Assembly (NCBI RefSeq): GCF_000473365.1
Contig: NZ_KI421517.1
Coordinates: forward strand, 2,042,745 to 2,106,744
DNA: 64,000 bases
Source: Adhaeribacter aquaticus DSM 16391
Lineage (GTDB): Bacteria; Bacteroidota; Bacteroidia; Cytophagales; Hymenobacteraceae
Reading direction: 5' to 3'
Part shown: piece after piece, positions 17,715 through 26,281 of the stretch
Layout of the letters: each line of letters starts with the position of its first letter
How positions within the stretch are numbered: position 1 is the first letter of the stretch
Notes under the pieces: model-generated
Database searches by the model: none
Told to the model about the DNA's origin: nothing
The model's input: only the letters and a program-made list of their open reading frames with translations
Position numbers and translations under genes: made by a program

Positions 17715-18814
17715 CTTACTTTTTTATACATTAAAACAGAAAGCCCTAACACCAGGTAATTTAAAATATAAACTAGGTCCAGAATGGGCAACATTGTAAC
17801 CGACAGATTTTCTTTAAGTTTCTGTGCGATTAACAGGTACACTAAATATAAAACGACACAACGTAAGCCAACTAATATACCCAACGGCATTAAATTATTA
17901 GTTGGTACAAACAAAAACATTATTAAGGTTAAATAAAAGAAAATATTAGATAACATATATATTCCAATCCGCAACTTATCAGGCTTATTATATTCGCGGC
18001 CAACAGCCATGTGCCGCCTCTTTTGAATGATCCATTCCTGATAACTTTCCTTTGGAATACTTTCTGTCTGGCTTTCTTTTGATAAAACTATATTTACTTT
18101 GGTTTCTTTTGCTGCATCTCGTATTAAAAGATCATCATCGCCACCAAGGGTATTTATATGAGAACTGAATCCATTTATCCGGTTAAAACAACTTTTGGTA
18201 TAAGCCAGATTACGGCCAACACCCATATATGAATCACCTTTTATTGCAAATGATAAATATTGTATAGCTGTTACCAAAGTCTCGTAACGAATTAATTTAT
18301 TTAAAAATCTATATTTTACTATATACGGAGAATATCCTAAAATGATACCCACATCTGCACAAAACCCTTTGGCAATTTCCCTTATCCAGAAATTACTTTT
18401 GGGTCGACAATCAGCATCTGTAAAAAGCAGGTGCTCGTACCTTGCCAACTTGATACCCTGAGTTAATGCATATTTTTTAGGGTTGATACCAGGTGGTGTT
18501 TGGTCAATGGCTATTATACGTAAGCCGGGAAAGTTTAGACTTAAATTGTCCAAATATTTTTTTGTATCATCGGTTGAGCGGTCATCTACTACCACCACCT
18601 CAAACCGAGGATACTGCTGTGCCAGTAGCAAAGGAAGTAGTTCTGTTAGGTTTTGGGCTTCATTATGAGCCGATATAATTACAGAAACCGGAAAAGCAGA
18701 ATTAGTTAAAACCTTAGGTTTATAAAAAATAAATGGAATAAAATAATAGCAGCAATAGCCTATCTGGGTAAATACACAAACACCGAGAAGATAATAAAGA
18801 AAGGATAAAATCAC
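17705..18814 (-). CDS. Membrane glycosyltransferase family 2
   Basis: A 369-residue inner-membrane enzyme. An N-terminal membrane helix (about 1-25) is followed by a GT-A domain with VSVIISAHNEAQNL-like start, VVDDRSTDDT, the metal-binding FTDADCRPK and a GGDDDLLIRDAA acceptor-side block. Three C-terminal membrane helices follow. It probably transfers a sugar to a lipid or polysaccharide precursor. The overlap with the downstream sigma-factor gene suggests joint expression. Confidence 0.88.
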   Translation of the reverse strand: MILSFLYYLLGVCVFTQIGYCCYYFIPFIFYKPKVLTNSAFPVSVIISAHNEAQNLTELLPLLLAQQYPRFEVVVVDDRSTDDTKKYLDNLSLNFPGLRIIAIDQTPPGINPKKYALTQGIKLARYEHLLFTDADCRPKSNFWIREIAKGFCADVGIILGYSPYIVKYRFLNKLIRYETLVTAIQYLSFAIKGDSYMGVGRNLAYTKSCFNRINGFSSHINTLGGDDDLLIRDAAKETKVNIVLSKESQTESIPKESYQEWIIQKRRHMAVGREYNKPDKLRIGIYMLSNIFFYLTLIMFLFVPTNNLMPLGILVGLRCVVLYLVYLLIAQKLKENLSVTMLPILDLVYILNYLVLGLSVLMYKKVRWK

Positions 18815-18957
18815 CTGGCAGGCTGCTATATGGCGGTAATATTAACGAAATAATTTCAATCGGCTACAGCAGTTTTCAATATTTTGAACTGTTCTCCGGC
18901 TTTATCAGTTTTTAAACGTATTTTTGCAGCGCCTTTAAAGGGAACCCAGGATAAGTT

Positions 18958-18965
18958 TAATTTTG
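18958..18965 (+). promoter_or_regulatory. Candidate -7 box for tgt
   Basis: TAATTTTG matches the Bacteroidota -7 consensus and lies 31 nt before the tgt ATG. A second match, TATTTTTG, lies at 18919-18926. No convincing -33 box is seen for either. Confidence 0.4.
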
Positions 18966-18996
18966 CACTTTACGGCTTGTTCCCAGCAACATTATC

Positions 18997-20127
18997 ATGA
19001 AATTTGATCTCTTAGCGAACGATAAACAATCCAAAGCCCGTGCCGGTGAAATAACCACCGCTCATGGCAAAATTCAAACACCTATTTTTATGCCGGTTGG
19101 TACAGCAGCCACTGTAAAAGCCGTACACCAGCGCGAGCTATATGATGATATTAACGCCCAGATTATTCTGGGAAATACTTATCATTTATACCTGCGCCCG
19201 GGGTTAGAAGTATTAGAAGGTGCGGGAGGTTTGCATAAATTTAATGGCTGGAACCGCCCAATTTTAACCGATAGTGGTGGCTATCAGGTTTACTCGCTTT
19301 CAGGCACTCGCAAAATTGTAGAAGAAGGTGTAAAGTTTAAATCGCACATAGATGGCTCAACCCACTTCTTCTCTCCGGAAGGTGTAATGGATATCCAGCG
19401 AACCATTGGCGCAGATATCATAATGGCCTTCGATGAATGTACCCCCTACCCTTGCGAATATAACTATGCCAAAAGATCTACGGAAATGACCCACCGGTGG
19501 CTGAAGCGCTGCTGCGACCGTTTTGATAGTACTACAGGTAAATATGGCTACGACCAAACTTTATTCCCGATTGTTCAGGGCAGTACCTACAAAGACTTAC
19601 GCATCCAATCGGCCGAAACCATTGCTTCTTTTAACCGGGAAGGAAATGCTATCGGGGGCTTAAGTGTAGGAGAACCAGCTGAAATGATGTACGAAATGAC
19701 GGAGTTGGTTTGTGATATATTACCGAAAGATAAACCCCGTTATTTAATGGGAGTAGGTACACCTGCCAATATTTTGGAAAATATAGCACTAGGCGTAGAT
19801 ATGTTTGATTGCGTACTACCTACCCGCAATGCCCGTAATGGCATGCTATTTACCACCCAAGGAATCATAAACATCCGGAACGAACGCTGGAAAAAAGATT
19901 TTTCTCCCATAGATGAGACACTTGGCGGATATGCAAGTACGTTCTACTCTAAAGCGTATTTGCGACATTTGGTGCATAGCAACGAAATGTTAGGATCTCA
20001 GATATCCAGCGTACATAACCTCACTTTTTATTTATGGTTGGTAAAACAAGCCCGCGAAAAAATCATAGAAGGTACTTACCTGGAATGGAAAGATAAAATG
20101 GTGAAACAAGTAATGCAGCGCCTTTAA
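18997..20127 (+). CDS. tgt: tRNA-guanine transglycosylase
   Basis: Exchanges the wobble guanine for preQ1 in tRNAs with GUN anticodons. The 376-residue length is normal. Catalytic Asp92 lies in LTDSGGYQVYSL, and Asp271 in the FDCVLPTRNARNG block. At the usual zinc site (Cys-x-Cys-x2-Cys...His) the three cysteine positions read Leu309, Gly311 and Ser314, while the His (His340 in VHNL) is kept. Zinc binding is therefore probably lost; this may be a lineage trait. It lies 108 bp before the LptF/G-type gene on the same strand, an order common in Bacteroidota. Confidence 0.95.
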   Translation: MKFDLLANDKQSKARAGEITTAHGKIQTPIFMPVGTAATVKAVHQRELYDDINAQIILGNTYHLYLRPGLEVLEGAGGLHKFNGWNRPILTDSGGYQVYSLSGTRKIVEEGVKFKSHIDGSTHFFSPEGVMDIQRTIGADIIMAFDECTPYPCEYNYAKRSTEMTHRWLKRCCDRFDSTTGKYGYDQTLFPIVQGSTYKDLRIQSAETIASFNREGNAIGGLSVGEPAEMMYEMTELVCDILPKDKPRYLMGVGTPANILENIALGVDMFDCVLPTRNARNGMLFTTQGIINIRNERWKKDFSPIDETLGGYASTFYSKAYLRHLVHSNEMLGSQISSVHNLTFYLWLVKQAREKIIEGTYLEWKDKMVKQVMQRL

Positions 20128-20235
20128 TTTTATTAATTACAAGAGTTGTGTTTAAAGGATCAAAACCAGTAAATCTAATTTTAACTTCCACTTTAGTACA
20201 GCTATACCTCTGCTGCTTAACAGCAATTTAACTAA

Positions 20236-21315
20236 ATGAAACTTTTAGATTCCTATATACTCAAAAAGTTCTTAACCACTTTCGTCTTCGTTGTACTAAT
20301 TTTAGTGGCGGTAATTTGTGTGATTGATTTTACCGAAAAGAATGACGATTTTATTCGGACCGGCGTAGGTTTTAAGTCTATTGTTTTTGACTATTACCTG
20401 AACCTGATTCCTTTCTATGCCAATATGCTTAGCCCGATTACAGTATTTATTGCTACTGTTTTCGTTACCGCTAAACTGGCCTCTCATACCGAGATTATTG
20501 CTATTTTAAGCAGTGGCGTAAGTTTTAAACGCTTCATGGTTCCTTACCTGATGGGGGCTTCTATTATTGGGGCTATTATTTTTGCCATGATTGGCTGGGT
20601 TATTCCTAACGCCAATAAAACCCGGGTTGCTTTTGAAATTAAGTATATCAAAAATCCTTATACTTTTGATCAGCGCAACATCCACTTTAAATTATCGCCT
20701 ACTTCCTACGCTTATCTGGAAAGCTATAATAATACCGCCAATGTTGGTTATCGTTTTACCCTGGAAACCATTGAAAAAAATGTTCTGAAGCAAAAGCTAA
20801 CCTCCGAAACCCTTACCTGGAATGCCGAAAAAAATAAATGGCACATGGATCGGTACCAACTCCGGACATTTAATGGAGAAAAAGAAACCATTACAATACA
20901 TAACACGCCGGTAGATACCACTCTTAATTTATTACCTAAAGACTTTGGCAGTACCTACCGGTTAGCCGAAACCTTTACCTTGCCGGAGCTGAACCGGTAC
21001 ATCCAGGAAAGGCTGATGCGGGGAGCGGATGATGTAGAAACCTACCTGATCGAAAAATATGAGCGTTTCAGTTATCCGTTTGCCATTATTATTTTAACCA
21101 TAATTGGCGTAATTCTAAGCTCCCGGAAAGCAAGAGGAGGCGTAGGCTTCCAGATTGCTTTAGGCTTTATTTTAGCTTTCATCTTTATCATATTTGTAAT
21201 AATGAGCCGAAGCATGGCACAGGTGGGCAGTGTTCCGCCCATGTTAGCAGCCTGGATTCCCTCCATTGTCTTTTCGTGTATTGGCGTAGTATTATATAAA
21301 ACGGTGCCGCGCTAG
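20236..21315 (+). CDS. LptF/LptG family permease
   Basis: A 359-residue inner-membrane subunit of the lipopolysaccharide export ABC transporter (LptB2FG). It has three N-terminal membrane helices (about 10-125), a periplasmic beta-jellyroll-like middle (about 125-270) and three C-terminal helices. The starting LLDSYILKKFLTTFVFV and the later YEKYERFSYPFA-type helix are typical of the family. F or G cannot be told apart safely. It follows tgt on the same strand. Confidence 0.9.
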   Translation: MKLLDSYILKKFLTTFVFVVLILVAVICVIDFTEKNDDFIRTGVGFKSIVFDYYLNLIPFYANMLSPITVFIATVFVTAKLASHTEIIAILSSGVSFKRFMVPYLMGASIIGAIIFAMIGWVIPNANKTRVAFEIKYIKNPYTFDQRNIHFKLSPTSYAYLESYNNTANVGYRFTLETIEKNVLKQKLTSETLTWNAEKNKWHMDRYQLRTFNGEKETITIHNTPVDTTLNLLPKDFGSTYRLAETFTLPELNRYIQERLMRGADDVETYLIEKYERFSYPFAIIILTIIGVILSSRKARGGVGFQIALGFILAFIFIIFVIMSRSMAQVGSVPPMLAAWIPSIVFSCIGVVLYKTVPR

Positions 21316-21328
21316 CTGGTTTTAAATT

Positions 21329-21373
21329 AAACTAAGAGAGCCGGCAGATGATCTTTACCGGCTCTTTTAGTTT
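21329..21373 (+). terminator. Terminator after the LptF/G gene
   Basis: A 16-bp stem with one mismatch (21329-21344 with 21358-21373) and a 13-nt loop, 14 nt beyond the stop. Confidence 0.75.
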
Positions 21374-21424
21374 AATTATACCTAATTGCCTTTTTTTAAC
21401 CCTTCCATTTTTTTATTTATTTAA

Positions 21425-22369
21425 GTGGCTTCTTTCCGCAATTACCTTGAACTTCATTTTGTTGTTTTCCTTTGGGGTTTTACGGCTGTATTAGGTAAAC
21501 TTATATCTATACCCGCAGTAGAACTTGTTTTTATTCGCACCTTTATTGCCGCTGCTGCCCTGGCTTTAATCCTTTATAAGCAAAAAATTTCTTTACAAAT
21601 CGGGCGCGGAATCATCATTAAAATATTAGCCGTTGGTTTTTTAATTTCCGGCCATTGGATCTTATTCTTTGCTTCTGCCCGGGTTGCATCGGTAGCTATT
21701 TCGCTTGCAGGACTTTCTACTGTTAGCCTTTGGACAGCTCTTCTGGAGCCAGTTTTTACAAAGAAAAAAATCAGGTTACTTGAAATAATCATGGCCTTTA
21801 TGATTATGATTGGGCTATACCTGATTTTCCGGTTTGAATTTGGGCACCTGGTTGGTATTTTAATGGCGGTAGCTTCTGCCCTGCTCAGTTCTCTTTTTAC
21901 TATTATTAATGCTGGCTTGGTAAAAACCTACCGGGCGCCGGTAATTACCTGTTACGAAATGGCAGGGGCCTGTTTAGCTACTGCCTTGTTCTTTCCTTTT
22001 TATACCTGGTGGTTTTCAGAAACGGGTACGCTAAACTTTAACGTGACTTACCTGGATTGGCTGTGGCTTTTGCTGCTAGCTTTGGTTTGTACCGTCTATC
22101 CATTTACGGCTTCTGTAAAACTAATGAAGCAGATTTCTGCCTTTACCGTAAATCTAAGTGTAAATCTGGAACCTATCTACGGAATACTTTTTGCCTTCTT
22201 TATCTTCAAAGATTCTGAACGGATGTCGGGAGGCTTTTATGTGGGCGCTGCAATTATATTATTGAGTGTTTTTGTACACGCTATACTAGAGGGGTATGCT
22301 AAACGGAAAAAGAAAGCTAAAGCAACCCTTTCCACACCCGATACGCTGCCGGAAACGCCAATTCTGTAG
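21425..22369 (+). CDS. EamA-family (DMT) transporter
   Basis: A 314-residue drug/metabolite-transporter-superfamily permease with ten predicted membrane helices in two EamA repeats; the second repeat ends with the NLEPIYGILFAFFIF motif. Substrate is unknown. The start is a GTG with an in-frame TAA immediately upstream. The C-terminal tail is basic (KRKKKAKA) and cytoplasmic. Its last 53 bp overlap the 3' end of the convergent ispE gene, which is unusual for long coding overlap and leaves no room for a terminator. Confidence 0.87.
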   Translation: MASFRNYLELHFVVFLWGFTAVLGKLISIPAVELVFIRTFIAAAALALILYKQKISLQIGRGIIIKILAVGFLISGHWILFFASARVASVAISLAGLSTVSLWTALLEPVFTKKKIRLLEIIMAFMIMIGLYLIFRFEFGHLVGILMAVASALLSSLFTIINAGLVKTYRAPVITCYEMAGACLATALFFPFYTWWFSETGTLNFNVTYLDWLWLLLLALVCTVYPFTASVKLMKQISAFTVNLSVNLEPIYGILFAFFIFKDSERMSGGFYVGAAIILLSVFVHAILEGYAKRKKKAKATLSTPDTLPETPIL

Positions 22370-23126
22370 AAAAATCTTTTTCGAATATACCAAAAACAGC
22401 CGAACCAGAACCAGTCATGGAGGCAAAAAGGGCACCTTGCTCGTACAAGCTACTTTTTATTTGGCCCAATTCAGGATATTTTGGAAATAAGGCTTGTTCA
22501 AAATCGTTTTTAATAAAAGCTTTCCAATTGTTAATAGGAGTTTGTAAAACTTCATATAAAGAGTAGCCGGGCGCCTGAGCTTTAACCAAACCATAAGCCT
22601 CGGCAGTTGTTATATGTATTTCCGGATATACCACCACACAATGGAAACCAGTCAAATCAAGCGACAGAGGCGAAAAGACATCGCCCCGTTCGGTTGCATA
22701 AACTGGCTTATTCTGAATAAAAAAAGCACAGTCGCTCCCTAATTTGCGGGCATACTCCTCCAGAATGTCAGCAGTAAGATTCAGCTTAAATAGATCGTTT
22801 AGTAACTTTAAGGCAAAAGCAGCATCCGCGGAGCCACCGCCCATTCCGGCCCCAATGGGAATGTGCTTATGCAAATGCATATGCACGGGTGGCAGGTTAT
22901 AATCAGCTTGCAATAAATGGTAAGCCTTCAAACAAAGGTTCGTATCTGACTGACCCGGCACCGGAATACCCGATAAAGAGAAACTAGTTTGGTCGGCCGG
23001 TACTATTTCCAAAGCGTCACACCATTGTACCGGATAAAAACAAGACTCTAAATTTCGAAATCCATCCGGACGGAGGGAAACCACGTTTAATCCAATATTT
23101 AATTTGGCATTAGGGAATGCTATCAT
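22317..23126 (-). CDS. ispE: 4-diphosphocytidyl-2-C-methyl-D-erythritol kinase
   Basis: GHMP kinase of the methylerythritol phosphate pathway to isoprenoids; it phosphorylates CDP-methylerythritol. The 269-residue length fits. The N-terminal PNAKLNIGL carries the conserved lysine, and the ATP loop PIGAGMGGGSADAA is at about residues 90-103. A C-terminal MTGSGSAVFGIF motif is also typical. It overlaps the 3' end of the EamA gene and diverges from the pglC-like gene across 108 bp. Confidence 0.95.
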   Translation of the reverse strand: MIAFPNAKLNIGLNVVSLRPDGFRNLESCFYPVQWCDALEIVPADQTSFSLSGIPVPGQSDTNLCLKAYHLLQADYNLPPVHMHLHKHIPIGAGMGGGSADAAFALKLLNDLFKLNLTADILEEYARKLGSDCAFFIQNKPVYATERGDVFSPLSLDLTGFHCVVVYPEIHITTAEAYGLVKAQAPGYSLYEVLQTPINNWKAFIKNDFEQALFPKYPELGQIKSSLYEQGALFASMTGSGSAVFGIFEKDFSTELAFPAAYRVWKGLL

Positions 23127-23234
23127 AGTTGCGAAGTTAGGCAGCCCCAGGATCAGATAAAAGTAAAAGTGTCTCTATTGCTATTTGTTCCAGTAAGGTA
23201 ATATATCTTAGTTTTCTTTAAATTCGCCGGCAGA

Positions 23235-23864
23235 ATGGTAAACAGGATGTACAAAAAGTTTTTTAAGCGTTTTTTGGATGTTGGAATAAGCCTGATTGGC
23301 TTGTTGGCTGCTTTACCCCTGTTGGTAATAATTGCAGTTTTATTGTTTTTTTTGCAAAAAGGGGCAGTGCTTTTTCGCCAACAAAGGCCTGGCTTGCACG
23401 GCCGTTTATTCACCATCTATAAATTTAAAACCATGTCGGATGCCTGTGCCCCCGATGGCGCCTTACTGCCAGATGGGCAGCGACTAACCAAAATTGGTTT
23501 ATTTATCCGCAAATACTCCCTGGATGAATTGCCTCAGCTCTGGAATGTCCTGCGGGGTGATTTAAGCCTGGTTGGCCCGCGACCGCTGCTGATAGAATAT
23601 TTAGTATTGTACACGCCTGAACAGGCCCGTCGTCATTCAGTTAAGCCAGGTATTACAGGGTGGGCGCAGGTAAATGGGCGCAATGCTATTTCCTGGGAGC
23701 AAAAGTTTAACTATGATACCTGGTATGCTGATCATGTAAGCTTTCTGCTTGATCTCAGGATTTTGCTCCTTACCTTTACCAAAATATTTAAAAATAGCGA
23801 TACTACCGCACCGGGCAGCGCCACAGCCGAACGATTTACCGGAACTATAAAACATGCTTCCTAA
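23235..23864 (+). CDS. PglC-like sugar phosphotransferase
   Basis: A 209-residue monotopic phosphoglycosyl transferase that moves a sugar phosphate from UDP-sugar to undecaprenyl phosphate on the inner membrane. A hydrophobic re-entrant helix (about 17-40) precedes the catalytic Asp97-Glu98 in SLDELPQLWNVL and the LVGPRP motif. The start could instead be the ATG at 23247 (four codons later); the helix is intact either way. It overlaps the next gene by 11 bp. The order is transferase, acetyltransferase, aminotransferase, as in pgl-type glycosylation or capsule clusters. Confidence 0.88.
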   Translation: MVNRMYKKFFKRFLDVGISLIGLLAALPLLVIIAVLLFFLQKGAVLFRQQRPGLHGRLFTIYKFKTMSDACAPDGALLPDGQRLTKIGLFIRKYSLDELPQLWNVLRGDLSLVGPRPLLIEYLVLYTPEQARRHSVKPGITGWAQVNGRNAISWEQKFNYDTWYADHVSFLLDLRILLLTFTKIFKNSDTTAPGSATAERFTGTIKHAS

Positions 23865-24528
23865 CTCAACCTACCAAATTAAAGATATTGCTATATTTGG
23901 AGCCGGTGGTTTTGGCAGAGAGGTACTAATGTTGCTGCACCAAATAAACCAGGCACAGTTACAATGGAATATTCTGGGCTTTTATGACGACTCCCCTGAA
24001 ACACCCCGAACAATAAATAATTACCCCTACCTGGGCACCTTAGAAAGCCTAAATACAGTTAAGACATCTACTGCAGTTGTAATAGCCATTGGCAACCCAA
24101 AGGTAAAACAGCGTATTGCCGCCAGATTAGTGAACCCCAATATTTTCTTTCCTGTGCTAATACACCCAAGTGTTTGCAATGAGTCGTTTCAATTCAACAC
24201 CATTGGTGCAGGCTCCATCATCTGTCAGGGAAATATTCTTACTACCAATATCCGACTTGGCAGGCATGTAATCTTAAACTTAGGTTGTACCGTTGGTCAT
24301 GATGCCGTAATTGGGAATTTTTCAGCGTTAATGCCCCATGTTAATATTGCTGGTGGTGCCCAGCTTGGCCAGTGTGTGTATATGGGAACTAATGCTACCG
24401 TACTCCCTACTATCATAGTAGGCTCTAATTCCATAATTGGAGCCGGAGCAGTCGTAAATAAAAACCTGCCGGAACAATGCACTGCCGTAGGCGTACCCGC
24501 TAAAATAATCAAACAGCATGACGCCTAA
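23854..24528 (+). CDS. PglD/NeuD-like sugar O- or N-acetyltransferase
   Basis: A 224-residue enzyme with an N-terminal Rossmann-like sugar-nucleotide domain (IFGAGGFGREV at about 14-24) and a C-terminal left-handed beta-helix of hexapeptide repeats (about 95-215). The His in NLGCTVGHDAVIG is the catalytic base candidate. It likely acetylates the amino sugar made by the next gene, an inference from the pgl-type context. It overlaps both neighbours by 11 bp, so translation is probably coupled. Confidence 0.88.
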   Translation: MLPNSTYQIKDIAIFGAGGFGREVLMLLHQINQAQLQWNILGFYDDSPETPRTINNYPYLGTLESLNTVKTSTAVVIAIGNPKVKQRIAARLVNPNIFFPVLIHPSVCNESFQFNTIGAGSIICQGNILTTNIRLGRHVILNLGCTVGHDAVIGNFSALMPHVNIAGGAQLGQCVYMGTNATVLPTIIVGSNSIIGAGAVVNKNLPEQCTAVGVPAKIIKQHDA

Positions 24529-25651
24529 GCCAACTCGTTTATTTTTATCTCCGCCCCACATGGGTGGGCAGGAAATAAGTTTTATCCAGGCTGCTTTTGA
24601 AGAGAATTATATAACTACTGCCGGGAGTAATATCTTAAAATTTGAAGCCGCGCTAAGCCAGGCTACAGGTTGTAAACATGCAGTGGCTTTAAATTCCGGC
24701 ACAGCAGCTTTGCATCTGGCTTTGCGGTTATTAGAAATTAAACCCGGAGATGAAGTGCTGTGCCCGACCTTCACTTTTGTAGCAACAGCCAATCCTATAT
24801 TATACCAAGGCGCAACTCCCGTTTTTATTGATAGTGAACCTGAAACCTGGAATATTTGCCCGGACGCTTTGGAGCTAGCTATCAAAGACCGACTAAAGAA
24901 AGGAAAAAAGCCCAAAGCTTTGATACTTGTTCACCTGTATGGTATGCCTGCCAAAGTTGAGCAGATTTTACAAATTGCTAACCAATATGGTATTCCGGTT
25001 ATAGAAGACGCGGCCGAAGCACTGGGTTCCACCTATGCCGGTAAATGGGTAGGCACATTCGGCCAGGTTGGAATATATTCTTTTAATGGCAATAAAATAA
25101 TTACTACATCCGGAGGAGGTGCCTTACTTTCGGATAATAAAGAATATGCCGACAAAGCCCTTTTTTTAGCTACCCAAGCAAAAGATGTTGCTCCTCATTA
25201 TCAGCATTCGGAAATTGGCTATAACTACCGCATGAGTAATATTTCGGCTGGCATTGGGTTAGGGCAGTTAGCAGTACTTCAACAACGTATTCAAAAAAGG
25301 CGAGCTAATTTTGAATATTACCGGCAGCATTTGGGTAAGGTTACCGGAGTTCAATTCTTAAACGAAAGACCAGATAGCTTTTGTAATCGGTGGCTTTCAT
25401 GTATTTTATTACCGCGTCAGCAGCAAGGAACCACCGCCCAATTACGTTTAGCTTTAGAAGCAGCCAACATTGAATCCCGGTTGCTTTGGAAGCCTTTACA
25501 CCTGCAACCGCTCTATGCTAATTGTCCTTATTATGGAAAAGGAGTAGCCGAAGATTTATTTAATCAGGGTTTATGTCTTCCATCCGGAACTGCTTTAACC
25601 GAAGAAGATCTGGCACGGGTGGTAGCTGTTATAAAACAACAAATAGCATAA
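24518..25651 (+). CDS. PglE-like DegT/DnrJ/EryC1 aminotransferase
   Basis: A 377-residue PLP-dependent sugar aminotransferase that converts a UDP-4-keto sugar to a 4-amino sugar. Lys193 in SFNGNKIITTSGGG is the Schiff-base lysine, Asp164 in VIEDAAEALG contacts the PLP nitrogen, and NSGTAALHLAL binds phosphate. The 4,6-dehydratase that would supply the keto sugar is not in this operon. The stop codon overlaps the start of the nitroreductase gene by one base (TAATG). Confidence 0.92.
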   Translation: MTPKPTRLFLSPPHMGGQEISFIQAAFEENYITTAGSNILKFEAALSQATGCKHAVALNSGTAALHLALRLLEIKPGDEVLCPTFTFVATANPILYQGATPVFIDSEPETWNICPDALELAIKDRLKKGKKPKALILVHLYGMPAKVEQILQIANQYGIPVIEDAAEALGSTYAGKWVGTFGQVGIYSFNGNKIITTSGGGALLSDNKEYADKALFLATQAKDVAPHYQHSEIGYNYRMSNISAGIGLGQLAVLQQRIQKRRANFEYYRQHLGKVTGVQFLNERPDSFCNRWLSCILLPRQQQGTTAQLRLALEAANIESRLLWKPLHLQPLYANCPYYGKGVAEDLFNQGLCLPSGTALTEEDLARVVAVIKQQIA

Positions 25652-26232
25652 TGACCGATTACACGACTATTAAACATATAATTCAAACCCGCCGCACTAC
25701 CAAACCACACCTGATGAACGGGAAGCAGATTCCGGATGAACAGGTAATGGATTTATTAAGTCTTGCTAATTGGGCGCCCACGCATGGTTTAACCCAACCC
25801 TGGCGTTTTAAGGTTTATGCCGGAGAAAAGGTAAAAGCGTTTTGTTTTCAGCACGTTGAATTATTCAGACAAAATATTCCTGCCGAGAAATTTACACAAG
25901 AGAAATATGACAAAATAAGGCATATGGGAGACTTCGCGTCTCATCTAGTTATTGCTGTAATGGAACGTGGCACCTTACCTAATATTCCGGTTTTGGAAGA
26001 AATTGCGGCGGCGTCCTGTGCTATTCAGAATTTATTATTAGGGGCCACCGCCCAGGGCATTGCTTCGTATTGGGGATCAGGCGGCATGGCGTATCATTCA
26101 GCCATGAAAGTATTATTACAACTAAAAGAAGAAGACTTGGTTTTAGGCATTTTATATTTAGGTTATTCTGATTACAAAATGAATAGCCGGCGACCATTAC
26201 CTATTGAAGCAAAAGTTGAATGGGTTAATTAA
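25651..26232 (+). CDS. Nitroreductase family protein
   Basis: A 193-residue FMN-dependent oxidoreductase. The N-terminal TRRTTKPH motif, the ANWAPTHGLTQPWRF segment and the C-terminal GILYLGYSD block match the YdjA-like small nitroreductases. A longer reading from 25573 would lie inside the pglE-like gene; the ATG at 25651, overlapping the upstream stop, gives the normal family length. Co-transcription with the glycan genes looks positional; no functional link is evident. Confidence 0.9.
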   Translation: MTDYTTIKHIIQTRRTTKPHLMNGKQIPDEQVMDLLSLANWAPTHGLTQPWRFKVYAGEKVKAFCFQHVELFRQNIPAEKFTQEKYDKIRHMGDFASHLVIAVMERGTLPNIPVLEEIAAASCAIQNLLLGATAQGIASYWGSGGMAYHSAMKVLLQLKEEDLVLGILYLGYSDYKMNSRRPLPIEAKVEWVN

Positions 26233-26240
26233 AACTAATT

Positions 26241-26280
26241 ATTAGAACAAAGGCCGGTAAAAACCGGCCTTTGTTCTAAT
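26241..26280. terminator. Bidirectional terminator between the glycan operon and the enolase array
   Basis: A perfect 18-bp stem (26241-26258 with 26263-26280) with an AAAA loop, placed between convergent genes. It marks the left boundary of the enolase array. Confidence 0.88.
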
Positions 26281-26281
26281 A

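Noticed and set aside
25573-25650. Start of the nitroreductase at 25573
   Set aside because: The extra 26 residues lie inside the aminotransferase gene; the ATG at 25651 overlaps the upstream stop and gives normal family length.
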